Assembly: GCF_900111815.1 (NCBI RefSeq)
Contig: NZ_LT630004.1
Span: forward strand, 526,611-590,610
Reading direction: 5' to 3'
Length of the DNA: 64,000 bases
Source of the DNA: Bacillus massilinigeriensis
Lineage (GTDB): Bacteria; Bacillota; Bacilli; Bacillales; Cytobacillaceae
Positions 1-8,470 of the stretch are shown one piece after another. Positions within the stretch are counted from its first letter, which is position 1; every line of letters begins with the position of its first letter. The notes under the pieces are model-generated. The model was not told the DNA's origin and ran no database searches. It saw only the letters and a list, made by a program, of their open reading frames with translations. The translations under genes and the position numbers were made by a program.

Positions 1-1076
1 GCGGAAGGGATGCCGACAAGCGCGATGAAAAAGGTAGAGAGCATCGCTGTTTTCTGCTTTTGCTTCATTCCTGCGCCTGGCTTTGAATCCGTCAAAGCGG
101 AGACAACAACTTCCAGCATTGCGATGGATGAGGTGATGGAAGCGAAGGCGAACAGCAGGAAGAATAACGTCAGAAAGATGCCGCCGAAGCTGATCTGGTC
201 GAACACAGTTGGAAGGACGATGAACAATAGCGACGGTCCTTCAGCAGGGTCGAGTCCGGCAGCAAAAACTGCTGGGAAGATAGCAAATCCTGCAAGAAGA
301 GAAACGATTACGTTCAAGGCAACAATCCAGCCTGCGGAGCGGTTGATTTGGCCGTGCTCCCTCATATAGGAAGCATAGGTGAGCATCGCCGAAACCCCGA
401 GCGACAACGAGAAGAATGCTTGTCCGAGTGCACTAAGGACAGCATCGCTGCTAATGGCGCTGAAATCAGGTTTTAAGAAGAAGCGCACACCATCCATTGC
501 CCCATCAAGCGTGACAGAGCGGATGACCAGCACCATGAAACATAGAAATAAGAGCGGCATCATGATTTTGCTGATTTTCTCGATACCCGATTGAACCCCG
601 CGCAGCACGATGGCAAGCGTCAGTCCGAGGAAGAGCAATTGGCCTGAAATAGCGTACAGCGGATTTCCTGAAACGGCACCGAACAATTCTCCAAGTGCTT
701 CTGTGCCAATCCCGCTGACTTTTCCGGCGAGGGATAATCCTGTGTAGACAAGCACCCACCCGCCAATGACACTATAGAACGATAGGAGCAGGAAGCATGC
801 GGCAACTCCCAGCCCGCCGACGAAGGTCCATTTTTTGTGTCCAAGAGTGGAGAATGCACGGAGCGCTGTCTGCCCGCTAGTGCGCCCAATCAGAAATTCC
901 GCGATCAGGACAGGCAAGCCGAGCATCAGTGTAAAAAGTAAAAATAAAAGCAAAAACGCGCCGCCCCCGTTTGTTCCCGTTGTATAAGGAAACTTCCAGA
1001 TAGCGCCGAGACCGATGGCCGATCCAGCGGCGGCAAGAATGAAGCCGATTTTTGAAGCCCAAGCATTTCCCTTGAT
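1..1076 (-). CDS. Sodium-dependent transporter, NSS/SNF family (3' part outside window)
   Basis: An integral membrane symporter that would use the sodium gradient to import an amino acid or related solute; the substrate is not readable. The visible 358 codons begin with the family's N-terminal signature (WASKIGFILAAAGSAIGLG, then IWKFPY) and continue through about eight hydrophobic segments; the C-terminus lies beyond base 1. NSS proteins of bacteria are usually about 440-450 residues. Odd point: the reading frame has no ATG, GTG or TTG before the first membrane segment. The only codon well placed after the GAGGGTG ribosome binding site is ATC at 1074-1076, immediately before KGNAWASK. I therefore chose ATC as the start; a start-codon mutation or sequence error is the alternative. 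Family call firm, start uncertain. Confidence 0.85.
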   Translation of the reverse strand, partial: MKGNAWASKIGFILAAAGSAIGLGAIWKFPYTTGTNGGGAFLLLFLLFTLMLGLPVLIAEFLIGRTSGQTALRAFSTLGHKKWTFVGGLGVAACFLLLSFYSVIGGWVLVYTGLSLAGKVSGIGTEALGELFGAVSGNPLYAISGQLLFLGLTLAIVLRGVQSGIEKISKIMMPLLFLCFMVLVIRSVTLDGAMDGVRFFLKPDFSAISSDAVLSALGQAFFSLSLGVSAMLTYASYMREHGQINRSAGWIVALNVIVSLLAGFAIFPAVFAAGLDPAEGPSLLFIVLPTVFDQISFGGIFLTLFFLLFAFASITSSIAMLEVVVSALTDSKPGAGMKQKQKTAMLSTFFIALVGIPS

Positions 1077-1144
1077 GGCACAACACCCTCTTTCGTAAAA
1101 ATTATTTCTATTGTATAGCAATAAAGGGGAAGAGTCACTACTTT

Positions 1145-1200
1145 ACAAAAAGGCCGGGCACCGTCCAAATTTTGGACGTGCTCCGGCCTTGGGATTGTTC
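1145..1200 (-). terminator. Rho-independent terminator after the SCIFF maturase gene
   Basis: A long hairpin (arms AAGGCCGG and CCGGCCTT at the base, with inner arms around GTCC/GGAC and loop AAATTTT) lies between the maturase stop and the NSS gene. On the minus strand the stem is followed by five T residues. The inner part looks like a dispersed Bacillus element (GCACCGTCC paired with GGACGTGC). It separates the two minus-strand transcription units. Confidence 0.75.
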
Positions 1201-1205
1201 TTTTT

Positions 1206-2597
1206 TTAGACAGGCGTACTTTCCTGTTCCATTACCCTGATGGATTCCGCCACTTTGACCATCATCGAGCATTCGACCCGCTTGCGAAAAACGTTGCAGC
1301 TGAAATCGTATGTTCCGTTGAGAGAGCCTGTGGCGTGCAAGGCATTGGCAGGGCAGCCGCCGCTGCAGTAAAGCTTTGCCCAGCAATCTTGGCATTCCGG
1401 TTTCGCGTAGCAATTGCTCTCTTTGAACTCGCATTGAATGCCTTGTTTCGTGATTCCGTCCCAGATGTTTCCCATGCTGTATTCCGTATCTCCAACGAAC
1501 TGATGGCAAGGGAAGAGCTCACCCCATGGTGTAACTGCAAGATATTCTGTTCCTGAGCCGCAGCCGGAAATTCGTTTTTGAATGCACGGTCCTTCCGACA
1601 GGTCAAGCATGTAATGGTAAAAAGTAAAAGGACGGCCTTCTTCGCCGCGCTTCAGCATTTCCTCTGCAAGAATCTCGTACTGCCGGTAAATTTCCGATAG
1701 ATCCTTTTCCGTCAAGGCATACGTCTCCTTAGGGTCGCAGATAACCGGCTCCATTGAAAGCTTATCAAAACCTAGGTCGGCAATATGGAAAATATCGTTC
1801 GTAAAATCGATATTGTGCTTTGTGTAAGTGCCGCGGACGTAGTACTCCTTGTCGCCGCGCTTTTCAATGAATCGTTGGAATTTCGGAACGATATGGTCAT
1901 AGCTGCCTTTTCCGTTAGCAGTCTTGCGGAGCCTGTCGTGAACTTCTTTTCTGCCGTCAAGACTGAGGACAACATTGTACATTTCTTCGTTAAGGTAATC
2001 GGTAACCTCGTCGTTCAGCAGCATGCCGTTTGTTGTAAAAGTAAATCGGAAGTTTTTCTTCGCTTCCTTTTCTTTGCTTCTGGCGTAAGCAACGACTGCT
2101 TGCACCGTTTTCCAGGCCATCATCGGCTCGCCGCCGAAAAAGTCGATATCGAGATTTCGATGATGCCCGGAGTTTTCGATAAGGAAGTCGATGGCGCGCT
2201 TGCCGACTTCTTCGCTCATGACAGCGCGATCACCGCTGTATTTTCCTTGGCTCGCAAAACAATATTCGCACGAAAGATTACATGTATGCGCAACGTTTAG
2301 GCAAAGCGCTTTAATGTAGGTTTTCCGCTTTTTTAAATCGAGGGAGAGATCCTTGAACTCGTCATCCGTGAACAGCTGTCCGTCCTTCACAAGTTCTGCA
2401 ACGTCAGCAATCGTTTCCCTTATTTCTGCTTCCGTAATACTAGGATGATGGTTGAGCATCATTGATGTCATTGTGTCTGCATCGTTATCTTCATAGAGAG
2501 CGATGATGTCGTAGGCCAGATCGTCCACGACATGGACTGAACCGCTGTAAGTGTCCATTACGATGTTATAGCCATTTAGTTTATATTGATGAATCAT
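1206..2597 (-). CDS. Thioether cross-link-forming SCIFF peptide maturase (radical SAM, SPASM)
   Basis: A 463-residue radical SAM enzyme expected to install cysteine-derived thioether bridges in the adjacent SCIFF precursor. An N-terminal RiPP-recognition-like region (about 1-90) is followed by the SAM/4Fe-4S motif C106-x3-C110-x2-C113 (HTCNLSCEYCFASQG) and the GGEP motif. A cysteine-rich SPASM/twitch region (CGSGTEYL, PCHQF, CQDCWAKLYCSGGCPANA) lies near the C-terminus. Start ATG 2597 is chosen because AAAGGAG lies upstream and the protein then begins MIHQYKLNGYNIVMD, as in the family; the longer open frame merely reads back through the precursor gene. It lies 65 nt downstream of the precursor, with a hairpin between. 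SCIFF maturases are best known from Clostridia. Confidence 0.92.
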   Translation of the reverse strand: MIHQYKLNGYNIVMDTYSGSVHVVDDLAYDIIALYEDNDADTMTSMMLNHHPSITEAEIRETIADVAELVKDGQLFTDDEFKDLSLDLKKRKTYIKALCLNVAHTCNLSCEYCFASQGKYSGDRAVMSEEVGKRAIDFLIENSGHHRNLDIDFFGGEPMMAWKTVQAVVAYARSKEKEAKKNFRFTFTTNGMLLNDEVTDYLNEEMYNVVLSLDGRKEVHDRLRKTANGKGSYDHIVPKFQRFIEKRGDKEYYVRGTYTKHNIDFTNDIFHIADLGFDKLSMEPVICDPKETYALTEKDLSEIYRQYEILAEEMLKRGEEGRPFTFYHYMLDLSEGPCIQKRISGCGSGTEYLAVTPWGELFPCHQFVGDTEYSMGNIWDGITKQGIQCEFKESNCYAKPECQDCWAKLYCSGGCPANALHATGSLNGTYDFSCNVFRKRVECSMMVKVAESIRVMEQESTPV

Positions 2598-2620
2598 ACT
2601 GAACTCCTTTTGATGATAAA

Positions 2621-2653
2621 AATGGCCGCCCACCTGGAATGCAGCTGGGCGGC
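2621..2653 (-). terminator. Hairpin between SCIFF precursor and maturase (attenuator)
   Basis: GCCGCCCA (2625-2632) and TGGGCGGC (2646-2653) form a GC-rich 8-bp stem. On the minus strand it is followed by CATTTTTAT, a weak T tract. It sits after the precursor stop and before the maturase start, the usual place for a partial terminator that keeps precursor mRNA in excess over enzyme mRNA. Confidence 0.6.
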
Positions 2654-2662
2654 AAGTGTTTC

Positions 2663-2812
2663 TTACCTGTTCCTTGCGTTTTCGCATTTTTGGTTGGCAA
2701 CCCCGCAAGAAGTCTTGCATGCAGATTGGCAAGATGTTTGGCATGCGCCGCAGCCGCCATGCTTTGCAGTGTCGACAAGCTTGCGTGTGCTCAATGTAAC
2801 GATTCTTTTCAT
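2663..2812 (-). CDS. SCIFF six-cysteine ranthipeptide precursor
   Basis: A 49-residue precursor beginning MKRIVTLSTRKLVDTAKHGG, the conserved leader of the SCIFF (six cysteines in forty-five residues) family. Its cysteines are at positions 21, 24, 28, 32, 36 and 43. Start ATG 2812 follows an AGAGG ribosome binding site; an upstream in-frame extension lacks family similarity. The neighbouring radical SAM maturase would form thioether links between cysteines and acceptor residues. The mature function is not established for the family; a signalling or metabolic role has been proposed in Clostridia. There is no dedicated exporter or protease next to it here. Presence in a Bacillaceae genome is unusual to my knowledge. 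Confidence 0.93.
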   Translation of the reverse strand: MKRIVTLSTRKLVDTAKHGGCGACQTSCQSACKTSCGVANQKCENARNR

Positions 2813-2847
2813 GACGATACAACCTCTTTTATGTAGTTTTGTAACAG

Positions 2848-2879
2848 AATTGTGAATATTAGTGAATCTTTTCACAATT
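2848..2879. promoter_or_regulatory. Inverted repeat containing an Fnr-like box upstream of SCIFF
   Basis: Outer arms AATTGTGAA (2848-2856) and TTCACAATT (2871-2879) are perfect inverted repeats. Inside, AGTGA-N6-TCACA (2861-2876) differs at one base from the CRP/Fnr consensus TGTGA-N6-TCACA. A possible -10 (TACAAA on the minus strand, about 2842-2837) would put the box centre near -40, as for an Fnr-activated promoter. Assignment to Fnr is inference. Confidence 0.45.
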
Positions 2880-3058
2880 ATTCCTTTCTTATTTTATCAA
2901 CCTTAAGGGATAAGGGGTGATTTTGCCTGTAATTTTAAAAAAATCGACACATTCACGTTGTTGAAATATCGCATGCAAGTCACGAAAGTGGGAATAGGAT
3001 TTATAGTATGACAAAATATACTTATATCAAGGCGGAAAATCGAGCGAGGAGACTTGAC

Positions 3059-5698
3059 ATGGAATTTTACCGGCATGGCAAAGATGAAGTAATGAGTGAG
3101 ATTGATTCCAGGGAAAGTGGATTGACAAAGGAAGAGGCAGCATCACGGCTGGAGAGGGACGGCTATAACGAAATCGCGGATAGGGAAAAGGTACCGACGT
3201 GGAAGCTGTTTCTTGAAACGTTCAAAGATGCAATGGTGATTGTTCTTCTTGCCGCGGCTGCTGTACAGATCCTTCTCGGCGAGATGGTCGAATCGCTGAT
3301 TATTTTTCTCGTGCTATTAATTAACTCGGTAATCAGCGTTGTACAGACAAGGAAAGCGGAAAGCTCACTTGAAGCGCTCAGGAATATGTCCGCACCCGAA
3401 GCAAAAGTAATCAGGGGTGGAACGAAGCAGACGATTCCTGCAAAGGAGCTTGTACAAGGAGATATTGTCTTCCTGGAAGCAGGCGACTATGTGCCTGCGG
3501 ATGGACGGATACTCGAAAGCGGCTCACTGAAAGTGAATGAAGGGATGCTGACAGGAGAATCGGAAGCAGTAGAAAAGATAACAGATACAATAGCGGAGGA
3601 AGTGCCGCTTGGAGATAGGCTGAACATGGTGTTCTCAAGCTCGCTCGTCGTTCATGGACGCGGTACTTTTGTGGTAACAGGCACCGCTGAAAAGACGGAG
3701 GTCGGAAAGATTGCGGACATGCTTTCGACCGCGGAGCAAAAAGATACACCGCTTCAACGGAAGCTGAACGATTTTAGCAAAAAGCTAGGCATTGGCATCC
3801 TGTTGCTCTGTATCGCAATTTTTGCTGTCCAAGCATTGCGGATTTGGTTTGGCGGAAGCGAAGGCGATACGACAACAGCGTTGCTGCAGGCGCTTATGTT
3901 CTCTGTGGCCATTGCAGTTGCGGCGATTCCTGAGGCGCTGCAGTCGATTGTCACGATTGTTCTGTCTGTCGGAACAAATAAAATGGCAAAGCAGCATGCG
4001 ATTATCCGGAAGCTTCCAGCGGTTGAAACGTTGGGCTCGACAAGAATCATTTGTACGGATAAGACTGGAACGCTGACGCAAAATAAAATGACGGTTACGG
4101 ATCACTTTCTGCCATTCCAAACGAATGAGCGGCTTCCAGAAAATCACGAGGATTGGAGCGAGGCGGAGCGGCAGCTTGTTCGGATTGCGGTCCTGTGCAA
4201 TGATTCCTACATAAATGAGGACGGCAAGGAAGTGGGCGATCCAACCGAAGTGGCGCTAATTCAATTTGCTGAAAAGCATGGGAGGAAATATGAAGAAATT
4301 CGTGCGAGCTACCGCAGGAAAGCGGAGCTGCCGTTTGATTCTGACCGGAAAAGAATGTCGACAATGCATGATATCAATGGGCAGAACTGTATGCTCGTAA
4401 AGGGTGGACCGGATGTCATGTTCCGCCAGGCGAGTGCTGTTTTTGTTGATGGGCAGGAGCAGCCGATGACGGATGATTTGCGAGCACGGTTTGAAGGCGC
4501 GAACGAAGAGTTCTCGAAACAAGCCTTAAGGGTGCTGGCGTATGGGTACAAGATTTTGCCTGACGGGAAAAAGACACTAAGTCTCGAAGACGAAACGGAT
4601 CTCGTTCTCGTCGGATTGACTGCGATGATGGATCCGCCGAGGGAAGCGGTTTACGGTTCGATTGAAGAAGCGAAAAAGGCCGGCATCAGGACGATCATGA
4701 TTACCGGTGACCATAAGACGACAGCACAGGCTATCGGCAGGGATATTGGGCTGATGGACAGCAATGATATCGCGGTTACCGGCCAGGAGCTTGATAGAAT
4801 GTCGGAAGACGAGCTGGATCGTGAGCTAGAAAAGATTTCGGTCTATGCCCGCGTCTCTCCTGAGAACAAAATTCGCATCGTCCGCGCATGGCAGAAAAAA
4901 GGCGCGATTACTGCAATGACGGGAGATGGCGTCAATGACGCTCCTGCGTTGAAACAAGCGGATATCGGGATTGCAATGGGCAGCGGTACCGATGTGGCTA
5001 AAGACTCTGCCGCGATGATTCTGACGGACGATAACTTTGTATCGATTGTTAATGCTGTGCAAGTCGGCAGGACGGTGTTCGATAATATTAAAAAGGCGAT
5101 TGCCTATTTGTTCGCAGGTAACCTTGGGGCAATCATCGCCATCCTATATGCTGTTATGCTGAACTTGCCGAATCCGTTTACTGCGCTGCAGCTGTTGTTT
5201 ATCAACCTTGTGAATGACTCGCTGCCAGCCATTGCTCTTGGGATGGAAAAACCGGAACCGAATGTGATGAAACGCAAGCCGCGGGCGATGGACGAAGGAA
5301 TTTTTGCAGGCGGAACGATGAAGGCAGTGCTGACTCGCGGTTTGCTCATTGGAGCGGCTGTTATCGTCTCCTTCTATATCGGACTAGAGCAATCGGATGA
5401 GATGGGCGTCGCCATGGCGTTCACCACCTTGATACTGTCTCGGACCCTTCAAACATTCGCTGCTCGTTCCAACACACAGACAGCGATTCGGACCGGGTTC
5501 TTTAGCAATAAATATGTCATCGGCGCAGTAGTGCTTGGATTCTTGCTCTACGGGGTTACCGTATTGCCGTTTGCGCGCGATGTTTTCAGCATTCCAGCGT
5601 CATTCGGTTTGAACGAATGGCTGATTGCGACAGGCATATCGGCTGGGGCTGTCATCCTCATGGAAATTGCCAAATTGCTGTTCCATCGTGAAGACTAA
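3059..5698 (+). CDS. Cation-translocating P-type ATPase, calcium-type (type II)
   Basis: A membrane ion pump that couples ATP hydrolysis to cation export, probably Ca2+. The 879 residues show the N-terminal cation ATPase domain, an actuator domain with TGES, the phosphorylation motif DKTGTLT (D334), a nucleotide-binding region with KGGPD, the hinge TGDGVNDAPAL, and about ten membrane segments. The TM4 cation-site motif reads IPEAL followed by QSIV, differing from the more usual PEGLPA of calcium pumps, so specificity is uncertain. ATG 3059 is preferred over the upstream in-frame ATG at 3008 because GAGGAG lies 7 nt before it. It stands alone between the divergent SCIFF unit and its own terminator. 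Confidence 0.9.
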   Translation: MEFYRHGKDEVMSEIDSRESGLTKEEAASRLERDGYNEIADREKVPTWKLFLETFKDAMVIVLLAAAAVQILLGEMVESLIIFLVLLINSVISVVQTRKAESSLEALRNMSAPEAKVIRGGTKQTIPAKELVQGDIVFLEAGDYVPADGRILESGSLKVNEGMLTGESEAVEKITDTIAEEVPLGDRLNMVFSSSLVVHGRGTFVVTGTAEKTEVGKIADMLSTAEQKDTPLQRKLNDFSKKLGIGILLLCIAIFAVQALRIWFGGSEGDTTTALLQALMFSVAIAVAAIPEALQSIVTIVLSVGTNKMAKQHAIIRKLPAVETLGSTRIICTDKTGTLTQNKMTVTDHFLPFQTNERLPENHEDWSEAERQLVRIAVLCNDSYINEDGKEVGDPTEVALIQFAEKHGRKYEEIRASYRRKAELPFDSDRKRMSTMHDINGQNCMLVKGGPDVMFRQASAVFVDGQEQPMTDDLRARFEGANEEFSKQALRVLAYGYKILPDGKKTLSLEDETDLVLVGLTAMMDPPREAVYGSIEEAKKAGIRTIMITGDHKTTAQAIGRDIGLMDSNDIAVTGQELDRMSEDELDRELEKISVYARVSPENKIRIVRAWQKKGAITAMTGDGVNDAPALKQADIGIAMGSGTDVAKDSAAMILTDDNFVSIVNAVQVGRTVFDNIKKAIAYLFAGNLGAIIAILYAVMLNLPNPFTALQLLFINLVNDSLPAIALGMEKPEPNVMKRKPRAMDEGIFAGGTMKAVLTRGLLIGAAVIVSFYIGLEQSDEMGVAMAFTTLILSRTLQTFAARSNTQTAIRTGFFSNKYVIGAVVLGFLLYGVTVLPFARDVFSIPASFGLNEWLIATGISAGAVILMEIAKLLFHRED

Positions 5699-5699
5699 A

Positions 5700-5740
5700 A
5701 AAGCAGTCCCCTTAATGTTGTGGGGACTGCTTTCATTATT
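5700..5740 (+). terminator. Rho-independent terminator of the P-type ATPase gene
   Basis: AAAGCAGTCCCC (5700-5711) and GGGGACTGCTTT (5722-5733) form a 12-bp stem with a 10-base loop, followed by a T-rich tail. Confidence 0.85.
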
Positions 5741-6013
5741 TTGCGGCAACCAGATGTGTAATAAATTCGACAACGCGTATGCCAGCGACATCTTTGATAT
5801 GCTGCTGGATTGATTCATATGGATAAAGTTCAATAGAAAAGGCATGATTATAGTATGCAAATAAGCGCGTTTTAGAGCACGCCCCTTTTGCTTTTTAGCG
5901 TTTGTAATTGCTTTGACATTTATGGATTGTTAGGAGAGTATATTGGTTCCGGGAAATGGAGATTTTCGTAACGAACCAGCTTAGGTCATATCCACAGTAC
6001 GCTATTTCGCCCG

Positions 6014-6290
6014 CAAACCATTAAAAATTGTCATTTTGATTTGTTTTTTTAGTTAACATGGGGAGTTTTTCGGGGAAAAGGGAAGCACTTTTGAAAAAGT
6101 CATACCTATAACCGGTTACAAAGGCGATAACTCCCTAGTGGGGATGCTTCAAGAAATAGGCTATCTACGGTAATCGGCCATTTATCAACGGTAATCGGGG
6201 ATTTATCAACGGTAAACGTTCAGATATCAACGGTAAACCCTAATTTATCTACAGTAGATTCCAGATTATTCCTATAATCCGTGATTTCCA
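6014..6290 (+). repeat. Composite intergenic element, copy 1 (34-bp leader plus 21-bp array)
   Basis: The 5741-6421 gap holds no gene I can support. A 34-bp leader at 6014-6047 (begins CAAACC, then TTAAAAATTGTCATTTTGAT) recurs at 38583-38616 with 32 of 34 bases identical. Exactly 149 bp from the leader start comes an array of five units: ATCTACGGTAA at 6163, ATCAACGGTAA at 6184, 6205 and 6226, and a terminal variant ATCTACAGTAG at 6247. The period is exactly 21 bp. The array is followed by ATTCC and a TTATTC..TAATC segment also seen after the second copy. Function unknown. Confidence 0.85.
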
Positions 6291-6421
6291 GCTATCAGGG
6301 AATACATAGAGATGAATCTTCGTTAAGATTTCCAACTTATATCATTTGGTATATTTGCTGCTTTGTAATAATATAAAGAACATATGGGCTGTACATTAAA
6401 TAATGGAAATTGGAGTGTATT

Positions 6422-7033
6422 ATGGAATCCTGGATACAAAGCTTAGTTGAACAGTATGGTTATTGGGGAATCTTTTTTCTCATTGCGCTGGAAAATGTAT
6501 TTCCGCCAATCCCTTCAGAGGTAATTCTTACATTTGGCGGTTACATGACCACTCGATCGGATATCACGATTGTTGGCGTCATTATCGCATCGACGCTCGG
6601 TGCTGTTGTCGGAGCGGTTATTCTCTATTGCTTGGGTCTGCTTCTCGATGTGGAGCGGATGGAAAAAATTATCGACAGATACGGAAATGTCCTTCGACTC
6701 ACAAAAGAGGATTTGTACAAGGCCGATTCTTGGTTTGACAAGTATGGTATATGGACGGTGCTGTTTTGCCGCCTCATCCCGCTTATCAGAAGCTTGATCT
6801 CAATACCAGCAGGGATGGCTAACATGAAATTCTCTTTGTTCCTGCTTTTTACGACAATTGGGACGCTAGTCTGGAACACGATCCTCGTGAACCTTGGTGC
6901 AAGCGTGGGAAAAAACTGGAATGATATCGTCTTGATTATGGACAAGTATTCGAATGCCGTCTATGTTCTTATTGCAGCCTCATTCGTGTTAGTTGTCATT
7001 TGGTACATGAAAAAAAGAAAAAAATCTGCATAG
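6422..7033 (+). CDS. DedA family membrane protein
   Basis: A 203-residue SNARE-associated/DedA (VTT domain) membrane protein. Members act in lipid-carrier or phospholipid scrambling and membrane homeostasis; this one's substrate cannot be named. Family marks include ENVFPPIPSE near residue 25, FGGYM, and the CRLIPLIRSLISIPAGMANM segment around residues 120-140, with about five hydrophobic segments and a basic C-terminus. ATG 6422 is chosen with GGAG just upstream; an in-frame TTG at 6410 is less well placed. It is monocistronic, ends in a terminator, and has the repeat element directly upstream. Confidence 0.9.
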   Translation: MESWIQSLVEQYGYWGIFFLIALENVFPPIPSEVILTFGGYMTTRSDITIVGVIIASTLGAVVGAVILYCLGLLLDVERMEKIIDRYGNVLRLTKEDLYKADSWFDKYGIWTVLFCRLIPLIRSLISIPAGMANMKFSLFLLFTTIGTLVWNTILVNLGASVGKNWNDIVLIMDKYSNAVYVLIAASFVLVVIWYMKKRKKSA

Positions 7034-7046
7034 TAGAAATTGCACC

Positions 7047-7078
7047 AAGGCTGTCGGGAATTTCCGGCAGCCTTTTTT
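7047..7078 (+). terminator. Rho-independent terminator after dedA
   Basis: AAGGCTGTCGG and CCGGCAGCCTT flank the loop GAATTT, followed by six or more T residues. Confidence 0.9.
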
Positions 7079-7111
7079 CAAGCAGATTAAACGGTTCCCT
7101 GAAAAAACCCA

Positions 7112-7140
7112 TTGACAATCGTTACTTTAGCCTGTAACCT
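7112..7140 (+). promoter_or_regulatory. Sigma-A promoter of the methionine operon
   Basis: TTGACA at 7112-7117 and TAACCT at 7135-7140 are separated by 17 bp. Transcription would start about 20 nt before the SAM aptamer. Confidence 0.6.
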
Positions 7141-7165
7141 TTAAGGAAATTTAATATTTAGATTT

Positions 7166-7327
7166 TTCTTATCAAGAGAAGCGGAGGGTTCTGGCCCTGT
7201 GAAGCTTCAGCAACCTTCAACATCGCGTTGAAAAGGTGCTAATTCCAGCAAGTTTTCAGAACTTGGGAGATAAGAAGCGGACTATTCCTTTATATTAAAG
7301 TCTTCTTCTTATAGAAGGCTTTTTTTA
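7166..7327 (+). promoter_or_regulatory. SAM-I (S-box) riboswitch with terminator
   Basis: The aptamer runs from TTCTTATC (7166) to GATAAGAA (7276), with the S-box core AGAGAAGCGGAGGG, GCAACC and AAGGTGCTAATTCC. P1 is the TTCTTATC/GATAAGAA pairing. Downstream, AGTCTTCT (7299-7306) and AGAAGGCT (7313-7320) plus a T run form the terminator. The 3' P1 strand ATAAGAAG can instead pair with CTTCTTAT inside that terminator, giving the expected antiterminator. High SAM should switch off metI-metC-yitJ-metH. Confidence 0.95.
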
Positions 7328-7357
7328 TTTTTTAAAAAAACAACTGGAGGTATCGTG

Positions 7358-8470
7358 ATGGTAAAGATCGATACAGCGCTTGCGCAAATAGGCAATCGCA
7401 GTGAACATGCTACTGGTGCGGTTAGCGCACCGATTTATTTAACAACAGCGTACCGCCATGGAGGAATTGGCGAATCGAGCGGCTACGATTATGTCCGGAC
7501 AGGAAATCCAACGCGGGAAGTGTTGGAAAAGGCGATTGCCGACCTAGAGGGAGGTGACAGGGGATTTGCCTGCAGTTCTGGCATGGCGGCGATTTGGACG
7601 GTGCTTTCGCTGTTTTCATCAGAAGATGAGCTGATTGTTTCAAAGGATTTATACGGCGGGACGTACCGGCTCATGGAACAAGGGTTTGCGAAATGGGGAT
7701 TGCATAGCGTCTATGTTGATATGTCCGATGAGGAAGCTATCACTGCAGCCATTACACCCCGGACGAAAGCGCTGTTCGTCGAGACGCCGACAAATCCTCT
7801 GATGGAGCAGGCTGATATTGGGGCCATTGCGAAAATTGCCCAATCAAACGGACTCCTTTTTATTGTGGATAACACTTTTTACACTCCGCTGCTGCAAAAA
7901 CCGTTAACCTTGGGGGCCGATATTGTGCTCCATAGCGCGACGAAGTATCTCGGCGGCCATAATGACGTGCTGGCAGGCCTGATTGTCGCAAAGGGACAAG
8001 AACTTTGTAATGAACTATTTCTCCACCATAATGGCGGCGGCGCCGTGCTTTCGCCGTTTGATTCATGGCTGCTGATCCGCGGCATGAAGACCCTCTCATT
8101 AAGAATGGAACGCCATGAAAGAAATGCAAAGAGCCTTGTTCAGTACTTAAAAACGCATGAAGCTGTTACAGATGTCCTCTATCCTGGCCGCGGCGGAATG
8201 CTATCTTTTCGGTTAAAAAATTCCTCCATGGTAAATCCTTTTTTACAAAGCTTGCAGACGATTACTTTTGCCGAAAGTCTAGGTGGTGTCGAAAGCTTGA
8301 TTACTTATCCGACAACGCAGACCCATGCCGATATCCCAGAAGAAATCCGGGAAAAATCAGGTGTTTGCAAGAGGCTGCTTCGCTTTTCAGTCGGAATTGA
8401 AGATGCAGAGGATTTGGCCGAGGACCTAGGAAGAGCACTGGAAAAAGCAGCGCAGGAGGTCTGTATATGA
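7358..8470 (+). CDS. metI: MetI: cystathionine gamma-synthase / O-acetylhomoserine thiolyase
   Basis: A cytosolic PLP enzyme of the Cys/Met metabolism family, 370 residues. It joins an acylated homoserine with cysteine (cystathionine) or sulfide (homocysteine). Visible marks are SGMAAIW near residue 70, ETPTNPLM, the PLP-lysine motif SATKYLGGHND, and the C-terminal RLLRFSVGIEDAEDL. ATG 7358 follows GGAGG by 7 nt; an in-frame GTG directly before it is disfavoured. It is the first gene after the SAM riboswitch and overlaps metC by 4 nt (ATGA). Identity as MetI rather than MetC rests on operon position and on similarity to the B. subtilis arrangement. Confidence 0.9.
   Translation: MVKIDTALAQIGNRSEHATGAVSAPIYLTTAYRHGGIGESSGYDYVRTGNPTREVLEKAIADLEGGDRGFACSSGMAAIWTVLSLFSSEDELIVSKDLYGGTYRLMEQGFAKWGLHSVYVDMSDEEAITAAITPRTKALFVETPTNPLMEQADIGAIAKIAQSNGLLFIVDNTFYTPLLQKPLTLGADIVLHSATKYLGGHNDVLAGLIVAKGQELCNELFLHHNGGGAVLSPFDSWLLIRGMKTLSLRMERHERNAKSLVQYLKTHEAVTDVLYPGRGGMLSFRLKNSSMVNPFLQSLQTITFAESLGGVESLITYPTTQTHADIPEEIREKSGVCKRLLRFSVGIEDAEDLAEDLGRALEKAAQEVCI

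Noticed and set aside
2639..2855. Plus-strand frames opposite the SCIFF gene
   Set aside because: Shadow of the cysteine-rich precursor; no ribosome binding site.
5736..5870. Minus-strand frame ending HIKDVAGIRVVEFITHLVAAK, recalling a RelA/SpoT fragment
   Set aside because: Only about 45 codons, no start codon, overlaps the ATPase terminator; the likeness to the DIAGIRV motif is too short to support a remnant call.
6163..6257. CRISPR array
   Set aside because: Units are 11-bp cores with 10-bp gaps at a 21-bp period; no 23-37-bp repeat, no spacers of 30 bp and no cas genes nearby.
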